Source: Chryseotalea sanaruensis (lineage in GTDB: Bacteria > Bacteroidota > Bacteroidia > Cytophagales > Cyclobacteriaceae). From it: 64,000 bases of DNA. The stretch covers positions 124,001 through 188,000 of the forward strand of contig NZ_BHXQ01000003.1 of assembly GCF_003990915.1 (NCBI RefSeq). Reading direction: 5' to 3'. Positions 8,039-15,813 of this stretch are shown here, one piece after another (the stretch's first letter is position 1; every line of letters begins with the position of its first letter). The notes under the pieces are model-generated. The model searched no databases, had not been told where the DNA came from, and saw only the letters and a list, made by a program, of their open reading frames with translations. The translations under genes and the position numbers were made by a program.

Positions 8039-8725
8039 CTACCGAAGCTGAAAATTAATTGCTTGCACCATTCGTACATTAACTGGCACACCTCTCTGTT
8101 TTCCTGGCTTCCATTTAGACATGGCCATCACCCTTAATGCCTCTTCATCACAACCATCTCCAACACCCTTGATTACTTTCATATTGGTGAGTTTCCCATC
8201 TTTACCTACGGTAAACTCTACAAACACCCTTCCTTCTGTATGATTACGTTGTGCCTTTGAAGGATACTTCATATGCTTCTTCAGTAATTTGTAAAAGCCT
8301 TCTAAGCCTCCCTCCGGTTCTGGCATATTTTCTACGATTCTAAAAATATCTTCACCCACTGGTTCTTCAGGTAAAGGATCAATCTCTACATTTATTTGCG
8401 GTACGTTGCTGGTAATAGGTTCTACCACTAACTCAGGATCATCCTGGGTAATGGTGGGGTCGTCTTTTACTTCAACAATTTTATCGGGATTTACTTCTTG
8501 TATTTTTTGCTTGACTGGTTCTTCTGGTTTTACTTCATGCAACAAATTCTCCAACAACGGTGTCGCGGACAAAGAAGCTTCTTGTGGAAGCACCATCCTA
8601 TCAATCTTTCGAACGCTCCATTCGAAAAGAATAATTACAACAAGTAAACTCACACTAAGGCTTGCCCCAAAAATCAAGGGACGGTAATGGTGTACATCGT
8701 ACACAGGATTTTTCTTCGGTTCCAT
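8039..8725 (-). CDS. TonB family energy transducer
   Basis: 228 aa from the ATG at 8725, preferred because it gives a short cytoplasmic tail (MEPKKNPVYDVHHYRP) before the single membrane anchor at about residues 17-37. A charged Glu/Pro/Lys-rich periplasmic linker follows, then a TonB C-terminal domain at about 140-228 (YPSKAQRNHTEGRVFVEF, KWKPGKQRGVPVNVRM). The protein should couple inner-membrane proton motive force to outer-membrane receptors, but no exbBD or receptor gene is nearby, and in Bacteroidota several such paralogs usually exist. Confidence 0.88.
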   Translation of the reverse strand: MEPKKNPVYDVHHYRPLIFGASLSVSLLVVIILFEWSVRKIDRMVLPQEASLSATPLLENLLHEVKPEEPVKQKIQEVNPDKIVEVKDDPTITQDDPELVVEPITSNVPQINVEIDPLPEEPVGEDIFRIVENMPEPEGGLEGFYKLLKKHMKYPSKAQRNHTEGRVFVEFTVGKDGKLTNMKVIKGVGDGCDEEALRVMAMSKWKPGKQRGVPVNVRMVQAINFQLR

Positions 8726-8875
8726 ATAGTAAAGGTTTAGGTAAATACTATTGAACCGCGCGGCAAATTCAATTGCGTTAACAACTGAATGAAACATGTT
8801 TGAACCTATAATTCATAATCATGATAAAAGTCACAAACCATTAGGCTATTGAATTGTTAAAAATTTTGTTAAGTC

Positions 8876-8980
8876 TTTGGATACCCTACAGATTTAAAAT
8901 ATTATGGCAATCCGTCAGTCCGCTTTATTACCAAGAAAACAGCGGTCAGGCGGATTTTAGGTAAATACACAAATCAGCAG
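8876..8980. repeat. Dispersed palindromic element, copy B
   Basis: 105 bp, TTTGGATACCC to AAATCAGCAG. The core arms are AATCCGTCAGTCCGCT near 8909 and AGCGGTCAGGCGGATT at 8941-8956, followed by TTAGGTAAATA. Order and motifs match copy A at 7329-7448, and TGGCAATCCGTC is shared with copy C at 11003. It lies in the 300 bp between divergent tonB-like and ferritin-VIT1 genes and ends 46 bp before the ATG of the latter; nothing else stands out in that gap. Confidence 0.72.
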
Positions 8981-9026
8981 ATCAAAAATTAAAGATTGTT
9001 AGTAGTTTAGTACCAATTATCAGAAA

Positions 9027-10130
9027 ATGGGATCAGGAACTAAGGTTTGGAAAGAATATTGGCAGGAAGAAGTTGACGCAGCTTTTCTCTATCAGGTACT
9101 GGCAGGTAAAACAATTGATGAGAAAGAGAAAAGTGCTTATCTCAAATTATCGTCTATTGAAGACAAACATGCGCAGGCCTGGGAAAAACTACTGAAAGAG
9201 CAAGGTACAACTGTTCAAGACCGTAAGCCTTCTTTTAAAGCCCGGGCATTGGCAAAGATTACCGATACGATTGGCCCTGCCCTGCTCTCCGACTGGTTGA
9301 AAAAAGAAGAAAGTTCGGAGGTAAAATCATATCTCAATCTTTACAAAACAACTGAGGATGCAGGTACAAAAAATCTCGCTTTAAAACTGGCAAAAGATTC
9401 TGCCATGCATGCAGAGCAACTGGGAAAAATGAGTAATACCAGTACTGAGCCATGGCATCGCACTTCTTCAGGTGGCTTATTACGCAACGTTGTGTACGGA
9501 TTTAATGATGGCCTTACTGCCAACTTCGGTTTATTGGCTGGCATTGTAGGGGCGAGTGCACAACCGCATATTATTTTATTAAGTGGCTTAGCGGGCACCT
9601 TGGCTGATGCATTGTCTATGGGTTCTTCGGGATATCTCGCAGCTAAAAGTGAGAAGGAAGTGTATGAGAAAGAACGCAGAATGGAAGCCGATGAAATCAG
9701 GCTGATGCCTGAATTGGAAACTGAAGAACTTGCCGCTATTTATGAAACAAAAGGCATAGAAGCATCTCGCGCCATGAGCATGGCAAAAGAAGTAATGTCT
9801 GACCCTGTAAGAGCACTGGAAGAAAAAGTAAAAGAAGAGTTGGGTATCAGCGCTGCCGAAATCAGTCCGATGAAAGAAGCCTGGATAACAGGTTTAGCGA
9901 CTGCCATTGGAGCCATCATTCCTGTTGTGCCTTTCTTTTTTCTGGAAGGCATGACAGCAGCCTGGTTGTCTTTTGCCTTGGCCATGCTTGCTCACTTTGC
10001 TGTTGGTGCTGCACGTAGCTTCTTTACAGGAAAAGGTTTGTGGAAGAGTGGTTGGGAAATGTTAGTAGTGGGTTTTGGAGTAGCGGCTGTAGGATATTTC
10101 CTTGGTGAGTGGCTAATGAAATTGCTCTAA
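9027..10130 (+). CDS. Ferritin-like/VIT1-CCC1 fusion, membrane iron or manganese transporter
   Basis: 367 aa. The N-terminal half (about 5-145) is a rubrerythrin/ferritin-like helical domain with likely metal ligands in YWQEEVDAAF, SIEDKHAQAW and DSAMHAEQLG. The C-terminal half (about 150-367) is a VIT1/CCC1 domain with about five membrane helices, including NVVYGFNDGLTANFG and a cytoplasmic helical part. This architecture matches the MbfA/erythrin-VIT1 group, which exports iron in alpha-proteobacteria and helps resist peroxide. Transport direction here is inferred. The upstream palindromic element could take part in control. Confidence 0.87.
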   Translation: MGSGTKVWKEYWQEEVDAAFLYQVLAGKTIDEKEKSAYLKLSSIEDKHAQAWEKLLKEQGTTVQDRKPSFKARALAKITDTIGPALLSDWLKKEESSEVKSYLNLYKTTEDAGTKNLALKLAKDSAMHAEQLGKMSNTSTEPWHRTSSGGLLRNVVYGFNDGLTANFGLLAGIVGASAQPHIILLSGLAGTLADALSMGSSGYLAAKSEKEVYEKERRMEADEIRLMPELETEELAAIYETKGIEASRAMSMAKEVMSDPVRALEEKVKEELGISAAEISPMKEAWITGLATAIGAIIPVVPFFFLEGMTAAWLSFALAMLAHFAVGAARSFFTGKGLWKSGWEMLVVGFGVAAVGYFLGEWLMKLL

Positions 10131-10181
10131 GAGGAAGGACTAGAGTCCATCTCAAAAGTAAGAGGACTCGTCATTGCTTTA

Positions 10182-10382
10182 CACATTCAACACTTCGTTC
10201 GTTGCATGACGTGTAAATAATTTTATTTGTTTAATCAACGAATTAACTCATCAGCACACCAGCACATCAACTTAGATTGCTTCCTCACCCCTGCACACTC
10301 AGCGCTTCGTTCATTGTATGACGCGCAAATATTTTTATTTATTTAATCAACGAATTAACTCATCAACGAATCAGCACATCAA
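10182..10382. repeat. Direct repeat of 89 bp: duplicated 3' end of the YkgJ-type gene
   Basis: Two ungapped 89-bp copies, 10182-10270 and 10294-10382, sharing for example TTTAATCAACGAATTAACTC and the end CAGCACATCAA. The second copy contains the last codons and stop of the minus-strand cysteine-cluster gene (stop at 10363), so the first copy is a decayed duplicate of that gene end plus its downstream flank. The copies have diverged by scattered substitutions. It accounts for most of the gap after the VIT1 gene. Confidence 0.8.
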
Positions 10383-10878
10383 TACGGAAGCCAGTCTTTT
10401 CTTTTAAAGCCTCCACTACATTGTAGACAATCGGGCACATCGCATAATTGTCCATCAGGCTCTTCCACCTGAATTTAATATTAGGTTGATGCAAGTGAGG
10501 GTAATCCGCGCAGGATGCTGGTCTGTCCTGATAAATAGTACAAGAATCACTTTGTAAAAAAATACAAGGTTGGCATTTCAAAAAATCAATATCTGTCCCG
10601 GTTTCTTTTCCAACATATTGCTTTTCAAATTCATCAGCACTTATTTTTTTCAGATTAGCAAGTCGTTGAATTTCATCATTATCAACCGGTGGCTCCAATA
10701 CCTTGCAACAATTACCACAAGTGGTACAATCAATGGATGCCGCAATTTCTTTATCTAACTCCTGTACATAGTTATCAACCATACGTGTTGGTATGGGTTT
10801 CAGAAAAGTTTTGAAGCGTTTATTCTCTTCGCGCAGTTCTTCACTTTTCTTACGTATAATGTCAAGGTCAAGCAGCAC
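10363..10878 (-). CDS. YkgJ-type cysteine-cluster (putative metal-binding) protein
   Basis: 171 aa from a GTG at 10878; TTG at 10884 is an alternative. The frame stays open to an ATG at 10923, but that ATG and the codons after it lie in a terminator-like hairpin and T-run, and family members start at the (M)DLDIIRKK-like segment. The zinc/iron-chelate family signature is CTTCGNCC followed by LKCQPCIFL, CTIYQDRPASC and DYPHL; the cysteines probably bind a metal cluster. Function is unknown. The 3' end is duplicated downstream. Confidence 0.75.
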   Translation of the reverse strand: MLLDLDIIRKKSEELREENKRFKTFLKPIPTRMVDNYVQELDKEIAASIDCTTCGNCCKVLEPPVDNDEIQRLANLKKISADEFEKQYVGKETGTDIDFLKCQPCIFLQSDSCTIYQDRPASCADYPHLHQPNIKFRWKSLMDNYAMCPIVYNVVEALKEKTGFRIDVLIR

Positions 10879-10893
10879 ACACAAAACTACAAT

Positions 10894-10925
10894 AAAAAAA
10901 GGATGTGGCTTTACAGCACACATCC
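10894..10925 (-). terminator. Terminator-like hairpin with T-run, minus strand
   Basis: On the minus strand GGATGTG pairs with CACATCC around an 11-base loop (10901-10925) and is followed by seven T. It lies just upstream of the likely start of the YkgJ-type gene and covers the ATG at 10921-10923. It could end the transcript of the minus-strand gene at 11150 or act as an attenuator for the cysteine-cluster gene. Confidence 0.6.
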
Positions 10926-11005
10926 CTTCAACGCTATGGCAACGTTAAATTATTAATTTCAAATTCCAGATTTCAAATTTGAAATCTGAAATCAAATAGC
11001 GTGGC

Positions 11006-11053
11006 AATCCGTCTGACCGCTGTTTGCTTCAGTTTTCAGCGGTCTGACGGATA
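11006..11053. repeat. Dispersed palindromic element, copy C
   Basis: Perfect 16-bp inverted repeat, ATCCGTCTGACCGCTG at 11007-11022 and CAGCGGTCTGACGGAT at 11037-11052, loop of 14 bases. It is the best-preserved core of the family seen at 7329 and 8876. It lies between two minus-strand genes, and near AT-rich palindromes (AGATTTCAAATTTGAAATCT around 10968-10987 and a similar one around 11116-11143). Confidence 0.75.
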
Positions 11054-11149
11054 ATAGTTTTGCTTGTTAAATTTTTATAATTTCAAGGTTAACAATATGA
11101 AGGGGCATTAACAGAATTTTAAATTTCAAATTTGAAATTCAAAATTACC

Positions 11150-11497
11150 TTAGGCTACTTTCTTTAACTGGCCTTGATTTTTAAATAAAAGGCGGGCAAT
11201 GCGATTGCACACTTCATATTCCTCTCGTTTTTCGAAGCTTTTTATCATACCGCGCAGAGCTTCTACATAAAAATCTTCTTCTATATAATATCCTTGACCC
11301 AGGTAAATGCGATTTGCAGGCAAACCGGCAAAATGCGCCTCGATATATTCTAAAATTTCTGTTTCAGAAAGGGGCTTTTGCTCCGGATAATTAAAAAAAT
11401 GCGCACGGCTCGGCTCATATCCAAAACCAGTCACTACATTTTTGTAAAAACGCTTGATTACTAACTCAGATGCGATGCTTGTTGTGGCCGTTTTCAT
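11150..11497 (-). CDS. Conserved-looking hypothetical protein
   Basis: 115 aa from the ATG at 11497 (MKTATTSIASELVIKRFYKN); a longer frame to 11584 would run across the divergent promoter. It is cytoplasmic by appearance, without signal peptide or membrane segment, and rich in aromatic and charged residues (NRIYLGQGYYIEEDFYVEAL). I recognise no family. It is divergent from the WYL regulator gene at 11586 with an 88-bp gap holding a palindrome, so it is a plausible target of that regulator. Confidence 0.6.
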   Translation of the reverse strand: MKTATTSIASELVIKRFYKNVVTGFGYEPSRAHFFNYPEQKPLSETEILEYIEAHFAGLPANRIYLGQGYYIEEDFYVEALRGMIKSFEKREEYEVCNRIARLLFKNQGQLKKVA

Positions 11498-11539
11498 ATC
11501 CTTTTGTGTTAATTGATGATACGAAGTAAACAAAGACCC

Positions 11540-11556
11540 TTGACAGCTTGTGTCAA
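11540..11556. promoter_or_regulatory. Candidate operator in a divergent promoter region
   Basis: TTGACA-gcttg-TGTCAA is a perfect 6-bp inverted repeat with a 5-base spacer, midway between the divergent starts at 11497 and 11586. The position suits binding by the adjacent WYL-domain regulator, but this is inference from one site. Confidence 0.45.
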
Positions 11557-11585
11557 TCGTAAAATACACGTAACTCGTAGCCATT

Positions 11586-12509
11586 ATGGCGAAAGCAAAA
11601 GAAACAGCCGATATCCCCCAGGCTAAAATTTTAAGGGTTTTTCAATTGATTGGCCTCCTAAAAAGTGGCGGTCGTACAGTTAACCAACTTGCGCAACAAT
11701 TAGATGCCAATGCCCGAACCATTTATCGTTACTTTAAGCTGCTGGAAGAACTGGGTTTTATGATAGACCAGGATTTTCATGGCAAATTTTTTATACACCG
11801 CGAAGAAGGCGAAAATCCAGAAGATCGTTTCTCGCTGGAAGAAGTAACCATGATGCGTCAGTTGCTACAAAGCGGAGCCAGTGGCCATCCTTTGCAGGAA
11901 GCCATGCTTCGCAAACTATCATTTCACTCAGAAGCACGAGATCTGCCTGAGCAGTTCCTTAAAATGCGTGTGGCCAAATTATTCAGAACGATTAATGAAG
12001 CCATCGAAGGAAAAAAACAGATACTTTTAAAAAGTTACCACTCTGCCAACAGTCAGGAAATTAATGACCGCTTGGTAGAACCTTTTCAATTTGGTGAAGG
12101 ATTTCAATCTGTGTTGGCACTTGATACAAAAGACAAACAAAGCAAATACTTTAAGCTGGAGAGAATTGGTGAAGTGGTAGTGTTAGACAAACCATATAAG
12201 TTTGAAGCGCTGCACCAGAAAAATGCAACCGATATGTTTGGTCTTAGCGGGCGCAAACAAATATGGGTGAGCATGCGCCTCAGTCTTAAGGCCTGCATGT
12301 TATTAAGGGAAGAATTTCCACTCTCGGTAAAGTACATTGAGAAGGATAATGAATCGGAAGGCAAGAGTTACTTATTCAATGGACCTGTCTTGCACTTTAA
12401 AGGTATTGGTCGTTTTGTAATGGGCTTAGCAGATGAAATAACAATTTCCTCTCCCCCTGAGTTTAAACAATACATCAAAGACATTATCAAACAACAAAAA
12501 TTAATTTAA
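11586..12509 (+). CDS. HTH and WYL domain transcriptional regulator
   Basis: 307 aa. An N-terminal winged helix-turn-helix (about 12-65) includes TVNQLAQQLDANARTIYRYF with a following wing. The middle and C-terminal part (about 145-300) fits a WYL sensor domain (RLVEPFQFGEGFQSVLALD, FKLERIGEVVVLD), with the name-giving residues only partly kept. Such proteins regulate stress, DNA damage or defence genes in response to nucleic acids or small ligands. It is divergent from a small unknown gene and 35 bp upstream of a UPF1-like helicase, with which it may be co-transcribed. Confidence 0.82.
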   Translation: MAKAKETADIPQAKILRVFQLIGLLKSGGRTVNQLAQQLDANARTIYRYFKLLEELGFMIDQDFHGKFFIHREEGENPEDRFSLEEVTMMRQLLQSGASGHPLQEAMLRKLSFHSEARDLPEQFLKMRVAKLFRTINEAIEGKKQILLKSYHSANSQEINDRLVEPFQFGEGFQSVLALDTKDKQSKYFKLERIGEVVVLDKPYKFEALHQKNATDMFGLSGRKQIWVSMRLSLKACMLLREEFPLSVKYIEKDNESEGKSYLFNGPVLHFKGIGRFVMGLADEITISSPPEFKQYIKDIIKQQKLI

Positions 12510-12544
12510 TCCTTCAATGCTTTCGAATAGCCTCTGGCTAAACG

Positions 12545-14491
12545 ATGCTGTACTTCATGGCCGCACTAGACGACTTAAAAAAAACATTTGAACTGATTAA
12601 GCAAGAGCGACAAGCCGACTTGCAACAGTATCAGCAAAAAGTATTACAAAAATCCATTACACAAAAAAAGAAAGATGGTGTATGCTGGTATCCTGTTAAA
12701 CTAGACAAGACTTACATAGGAACAGGCGAGCGGTTAATTATTGAAGTACAACGAACTAATAACTTCGAGCAAAGGCATTCCTTTCAATCAGGTAAAGCTG
12801 TTAGTGTTTTCTCTAATGCTACCAATACGCCCCAGAAAGATCATGTTAGCGGGGTTATCAACTTTGTTCGAGACAACAACATGGTGATTACACTTAATGT
12901 TGACGAACTCCCCGACTGGATTGAAGACGGATCACTCGGTGTAGATGTTATGTTTGATGAGATCAGCTACCGTGAAATGGAGTTTGCCCTGAAGACTGTA
13001 ATGAAAGCAGAGGAAGGCCGAATAGTTGAATTAAGAGATATTTTACTTGGTTATCAAAAAGCAACTTTTATAAACATAGCGTTAGAAAATTCATCCACAA
13101 CAAGCGCAGTTGCAAGGTTAAATGCCAGTCAGCAGAAGGCGTTGGAAAAAGTCTTAAGTGCAAATGACGTAGGTATTATTCACGGTCCTCCAGGTACAGG
13201 AAAAACGACCACACTCGTTCAGGGCATCATACAAACAGTAGCTGAAGAAAAGCAGGTACTGGTTTGTGCCCCCAGCAATGCTGCCATTGATCTATTGGTG
13301 GAGAAACTCAGTGAGCAAGGATTGAATGTATTAAGGATAGGGCACCCTGCCCGGGTAACGGAGCAGACTTTAAGCAAAACGCTCGACTCAAGAATTGCCA
13401 ATCACGAATACTATAAAGACCTGCGTGGCATGCGCAGGAAGATGGAAGAACTCAAAACATTGGCCTTCAAGTTTAAACGCAAGTTTGGCTATGAAGAGCG
13501 TGAACAAAGAAAACTTCTACTGAATGAAGTAAAAGCCCTTAAGGCAGATGCCGATGTGTTAGAATTTTATATTACAAACAATCTGATTGAAAAAAGTGAT
13601 GTGATTGCCTGTACGCTGGTTGGTTCTTCTCATTATGTATTGCGCGGTAAAAAATTTAAAAGTGTTTTTATCGATGAAGCTGCTCAGTCTCTCGAACCTG
13701 CCTGTTGGATTCCGCTTTTGAAAGCGCAACGCATCATTTTCGCAGGCGATCATCAGCAGCTCCCTCCTACCATTAAATCATTTGAAGCGGCAAAGGCTGG
13801 GTTGGCAGAAACTCTAATGGAAAAATGTATTCGCCATCAACCGGATACGGCCAGTATGTTACAAATCCAATACAGAATGCATGAGGCCATCATGCGTTTT
13901 TCTTCAGACTATTTTTATAAAGGTGAATTGATTGCAGATGAAAGTGTGAAACACCATTTGTTAAAAGATGAAGAAGCACCTGTTTTGTTCATCGACACTG
14001 CCGGTTGTGGGTATAATGAAGAACAAGACATGGAAACACTCAGCCGCTTTAATAAAGAAGAAGCAGAGTTGCTCATGCGCAGTGTTGAACGGTTGATCCG
14101 AGAAATGGGTGAAGAGCGTTGGCTGGAAGAGAAAATTACTTTGGGCATTATTGCACCATACAGTGCCCAGGTTGAATACTTAACTAAACTGGCAGAGCAA
14201 TCGGAAGAATTAAGTAACCTGAAACACCTGGTAAGCATTAATACAGTTGATGCTTTTCAAGGGCAAGAAAGAGATGTGATAGCCATTGGCTTTGTGCGGT
14301 CTAACGATAAGGGTGAAGTTGGTTTTCTCAGCGATATCCGCAGAACCAATGTAGCCTTGACCCGAGCCCGCAAAAAATTACTTGTTGTTGGTGATAGCGC
14401 TACACTTGGCGCTCATCCATTCTATTTACAGTGGTTAGAGTACGTTCAAAAAAATGATTTTTATAAAAGTGCTTTTGAATTGGAGTATTAG
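12545..14491 (+). CDS. UPF1/IGHMBP2-like superfamily 1 helicase
   Basis: 648 aa from ATG 12545; an internal ATG at 12557 is equally possible and neither has a clear ribosome binding site. Walker A is GPPGTGKTT at about 214-222, Walker B is VFIDEAAQSLEP near 375, motif III GDHQQLPPT, and later motifs IQYRMH, TVDAFQGQE and VALTRARKK complete an SF1B helicase core. An N-terminal OB/stalk-like region of about 180 residues precedes it, as in IGHMBP2. Likely a cytoplasmic 5'-3' DNA or RNA helicase. Its pairing with a WYL regulator is worth noting, but helicases of this type are also common housekeeping genes in Bacteroidota. Confidence 0.88.
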   Translation: MLYFMAALDDLKKTFELIKQERQADLQQYQQKVLQKSITQKKKDGVCWYPVKLDKTYIGTGERLIIEVQRTNNFEQRHSFQSGKAVSVFSNATNTPQKDHVSGVINFVRDNNMVITLNVDELPDWIEDGSLGVDVMFDEISYREMEFALKTVMKAEEGRIVELRDILLGYQKATFINIALENSSTTSAVARLNASQQKALEKVLSANDVGIIHGPPGTGKTTTLVQGIIQTVAEEKQVLVCAPSNAAIDLLVEKLSEQGLNVLRIGHPARVTEQTLSKTLDSRIANHEYYKDLRGMRRKMEELKTLAFKFKRKFGYEEREQRKLLLNEVKALKADADVLEFYITNNLIEKSDVIACTLVGSSHYVLRGKKFKSVFIDEAAQSLEPACWIPLLKAQRIIFAGDHQQLPPTIKSFEAAKAGLAETLMEKCIRHQPDTASMLQIQYRMHEAIMRFSSDYFYKGELIADESVKHHLLKDEEAPVLFIDTAGCGYNEEQDMETLSRFNKEEAELLMRSVERLIREMGEERWLEEKITLGIIAPYSAQVEYLTKLAEQSEELSNLKHLVSINTVDAFQGQERDVIAIGFVRSNDKGEVGFLSDIRRTNVALTRARKKLLVVGDSATLGAHPFYLQWLEYVQKNDFYKSAFELEY

Positions 14492-14576
14492 CATTCAATT
14501 GACAATGGTCAATAGTTAATTTAAAGAAATGGACAGAAAGGGTTGATTTTCATCCAAATGTCAATTTTATTTGATT

Positions 14577-14630
14577 AAATGTAAACTTTATTTTACATTT
14601 TATCGTATAATTGTCAAATAAACTTTACAT
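14577..14630 (+). promoter_or_regulatory. Inverted repeat and third half-site upstream of the XRE module
   Basis: AAATGTAAA (14577-14585) and TTTACATTT (14592-14600) form a perfect 9-bp inverted repeat with a CTTTAT spacer. A further TTTACAT half-site lies at 14624-14630, 4 bases before the ATG at 14634. The spacing suits autoregulation by the XRE protein encoded second in this unit. This is inference from the sequence alone. Confidence 0.5.
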
Positions 14631-14633
14631 ATT

Positions 14634-15083
14634 ATGAAAACAAAACTCCTTTTACCCCGCAACTTCAAATACATTGGGCTTCTTATTTCTGTCATTTTTA
14701 TAGGCTTTGGCATCGCCAATATGTATTTCCAATTCATGTTCGAGCTTTATACTCCTTTTGAAGTGCCCGGAATTTTTGGTCCCGGTGGCAGTCGCAATGA
14801 GCTAACTGATGAGATCCTTGGTGGCGGACTAATTATCGGTTTGATGATGCTGGCCTTTTCAAGAGAAAAAATTGAAGATGAATTTGTCAGTAAGATGAGA
14901 CTGGAGTCGCTGCTTTGGGCTGTCTATGTGAATTACATTCTCTTGATTCTCGCCTTCTTCTTTGTATATGGAAACTTCTTTTTGGATGTGATCATCTACA
15001 ACATGTACACCATATTGCTGTTTTTTATTGGCAGATTTAATTTTCTGATGTACCGCCATTTACAAACCCCTGAAAACGATTAA
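14634..15083 (+). CDS. Small polytopic membrane protein paired with an XRE regulator
   Basis: 149 aa with about four membrane segments: roughly 12-34, 62-80, 90-112 and 116-135. A short extracytoplasmic loop carries VPGIFGPGGSRNELTD. I do not recognise a named family; gene pairs of a small membrane protein with a short XRE regulator are common in Bacteroidota and Firmicutes, but the role is unknown. It starts 2 bp ahead of the regulator unit (stop 15083, next ATG 15086), so the two genes are one operon. Confidence 0.72.
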   Translation: MKTKLLLPRNFKYIGLLISVIFIGFGIANMYFQFMFELYTPFEVPGIFGPGGSRNELTDEILGGGLIIGLMMLAFSREKIEDEFVSKMRLESLLWAVYVNYILLILAFFFVYGNFFLDVIIYNMYTILLFFIGRFNFLMYRHLQTPEND

Positions 15084-15085
15084 GC

Positions 15086-15286
15086 ATGAAAAATACTATT
15101 CGCATTCAGCGTGCTGTAAAAAATATTACGCAAGCGCAATTAGCAGAAGCCATCGGTGTTTCGCGGCAAACAATTAACACAATCGAATCTGGCAAATACG
15201 TACCCTCTACAGTATTGGCATTAAAAATGGCAAAGGTATTTGAGAAGTCAGTAGAAGAACTTTTTGAACTGGAAGAAGGGGAATAA
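15086..15286 (+). CDS. Short XRE family transcriptional regulator (YozG-like)
   Basis: 66 aa consisting almost entirely of one helix-turn-helix: TQAQLAEAIGVSRQTINTIE then GKYVPSTVLALKMAKVFE. Proteins of this size and sequence are typical stand-alone Cro/CI-type DNA binders. It follows the membrane protein by 2 bp and probably regulates its own operon through the AAATGTAAA inverted repeat upstream. Confidence 0.88.
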   Translation: MKNTIRIQRAVKNITQAQLAEAIGVSRQTINTIESGKYVPSTVLALKMAKVFEKSVEELFELEEGE

Positions 15287-15289
15287 AAG

Positions 15290-15328
15290 AATTGACAATG
15301 GTTGATGGAAAAAAGACCATTGTCAATT
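15290..15328. terminator. Hairpin between convergent genes, sharing a 13-mer with 14497-14509
   Basis: AATTGACAATGGT (15290-15302) pairs perfectly with ACCATTGTCAATT (15316-15328). It starts 3 bp after the XRE stop and ends 8 bp before the convergent stop at 15337, so it is placed as a terminator, though no T-run follows. The same 13-mer AATTGACAATGGT also occurs at 14497-14509, upstream of the two-gene XRE module, so the module is flanked by direct repeats. Confidence 0.5.
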
Positions 15329-15336
15329 ACTCAAAT

Positions 15337-15774
15337 TTACTTACTTACCAGCACTGCATCAGTCAAAATAAAATTAACGTGCTCAATGTCTTCAGCGTTT
15401 AGTTTCAATTTACCTTTTACGGTAATCAAATCATCTACTTCAAACTTAGGCATGCCTTTAATAAAAGTAACTTCCGCAATAGATTCAGGACCGGCACCGC
15501 CACAAAAGAAACACTGACTCATAGGATACTTCGATATGATAATGTAATTACCATCTTCAGGTGCAAAGGGAACATAAAAACCTTGGATTGTTACTTCTTT
15601 GCCAACCAGTTTATTCAACTCTTCTGTAAAGTTTGGGTAGAATAAATATTCACCAATTTTATCATAATACTTAGGTTCAAATTTGGTCTTGGCAAATTCG
15701 TTCCACATATCCTTGGTCTGTGCTGATGCGGCAACTCCAACAATCAAAAAAACAAAAACTAACAGCTTCTTCAT
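15337..15774 (-). CDS. Secreted DUF3299-like protein of an ABC transporter operon
   Basis: 145 aa from ATG 15774 (a GTG two codons earlier is less likely). A signal peptide (KKLLVFVFLIVGVAASAQ) is followed by a compact domain with VTIQGFYVPF, a CFFCGGAGPES motif and GKLKL, which resembles DUF3299. The CxxC could bind metal or be redox active. It is third in an operon after an ABC ATPase and a His-rich FtsX-type permease; the same order is known for the zinc-responsive PA4064-PA4066 genes of Pseudomonas aeruginosa. Role in metal handling is inferred from this. Confidence 0.68.
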   Translation of the reverse strand: MKKLLVFVFLIVGVAASAQTKDMWNEFAKTKFEPKYYDKIGEYLFYPNFTEELNKLVGKEVTIQGFYVPFAPEDGNYIIISKYPMSQCFFCGGAGPESIAEVTFIKGMPKFEVDDLITVKGKLKLNAEDIEHVNFILTDAVLVSK

Positions 15775-15813
15775 AAACACATTTTCAAATTTTCAAATCG
15801 GGTATTCTTCAAA

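Noticed and set aside
10182..10382. Possible CRISPR-like repeats
   Set aside because: Only two copies of 89 bp, diverged, with no short spacers and no cas genes; they are a duplicated gene tail.
11586..14491. WYL regulator plus helicase as an established phage defence system
   Set aside because: No nuclease, methylase or other effector gene accompanies them, so only a weak inference is possible.
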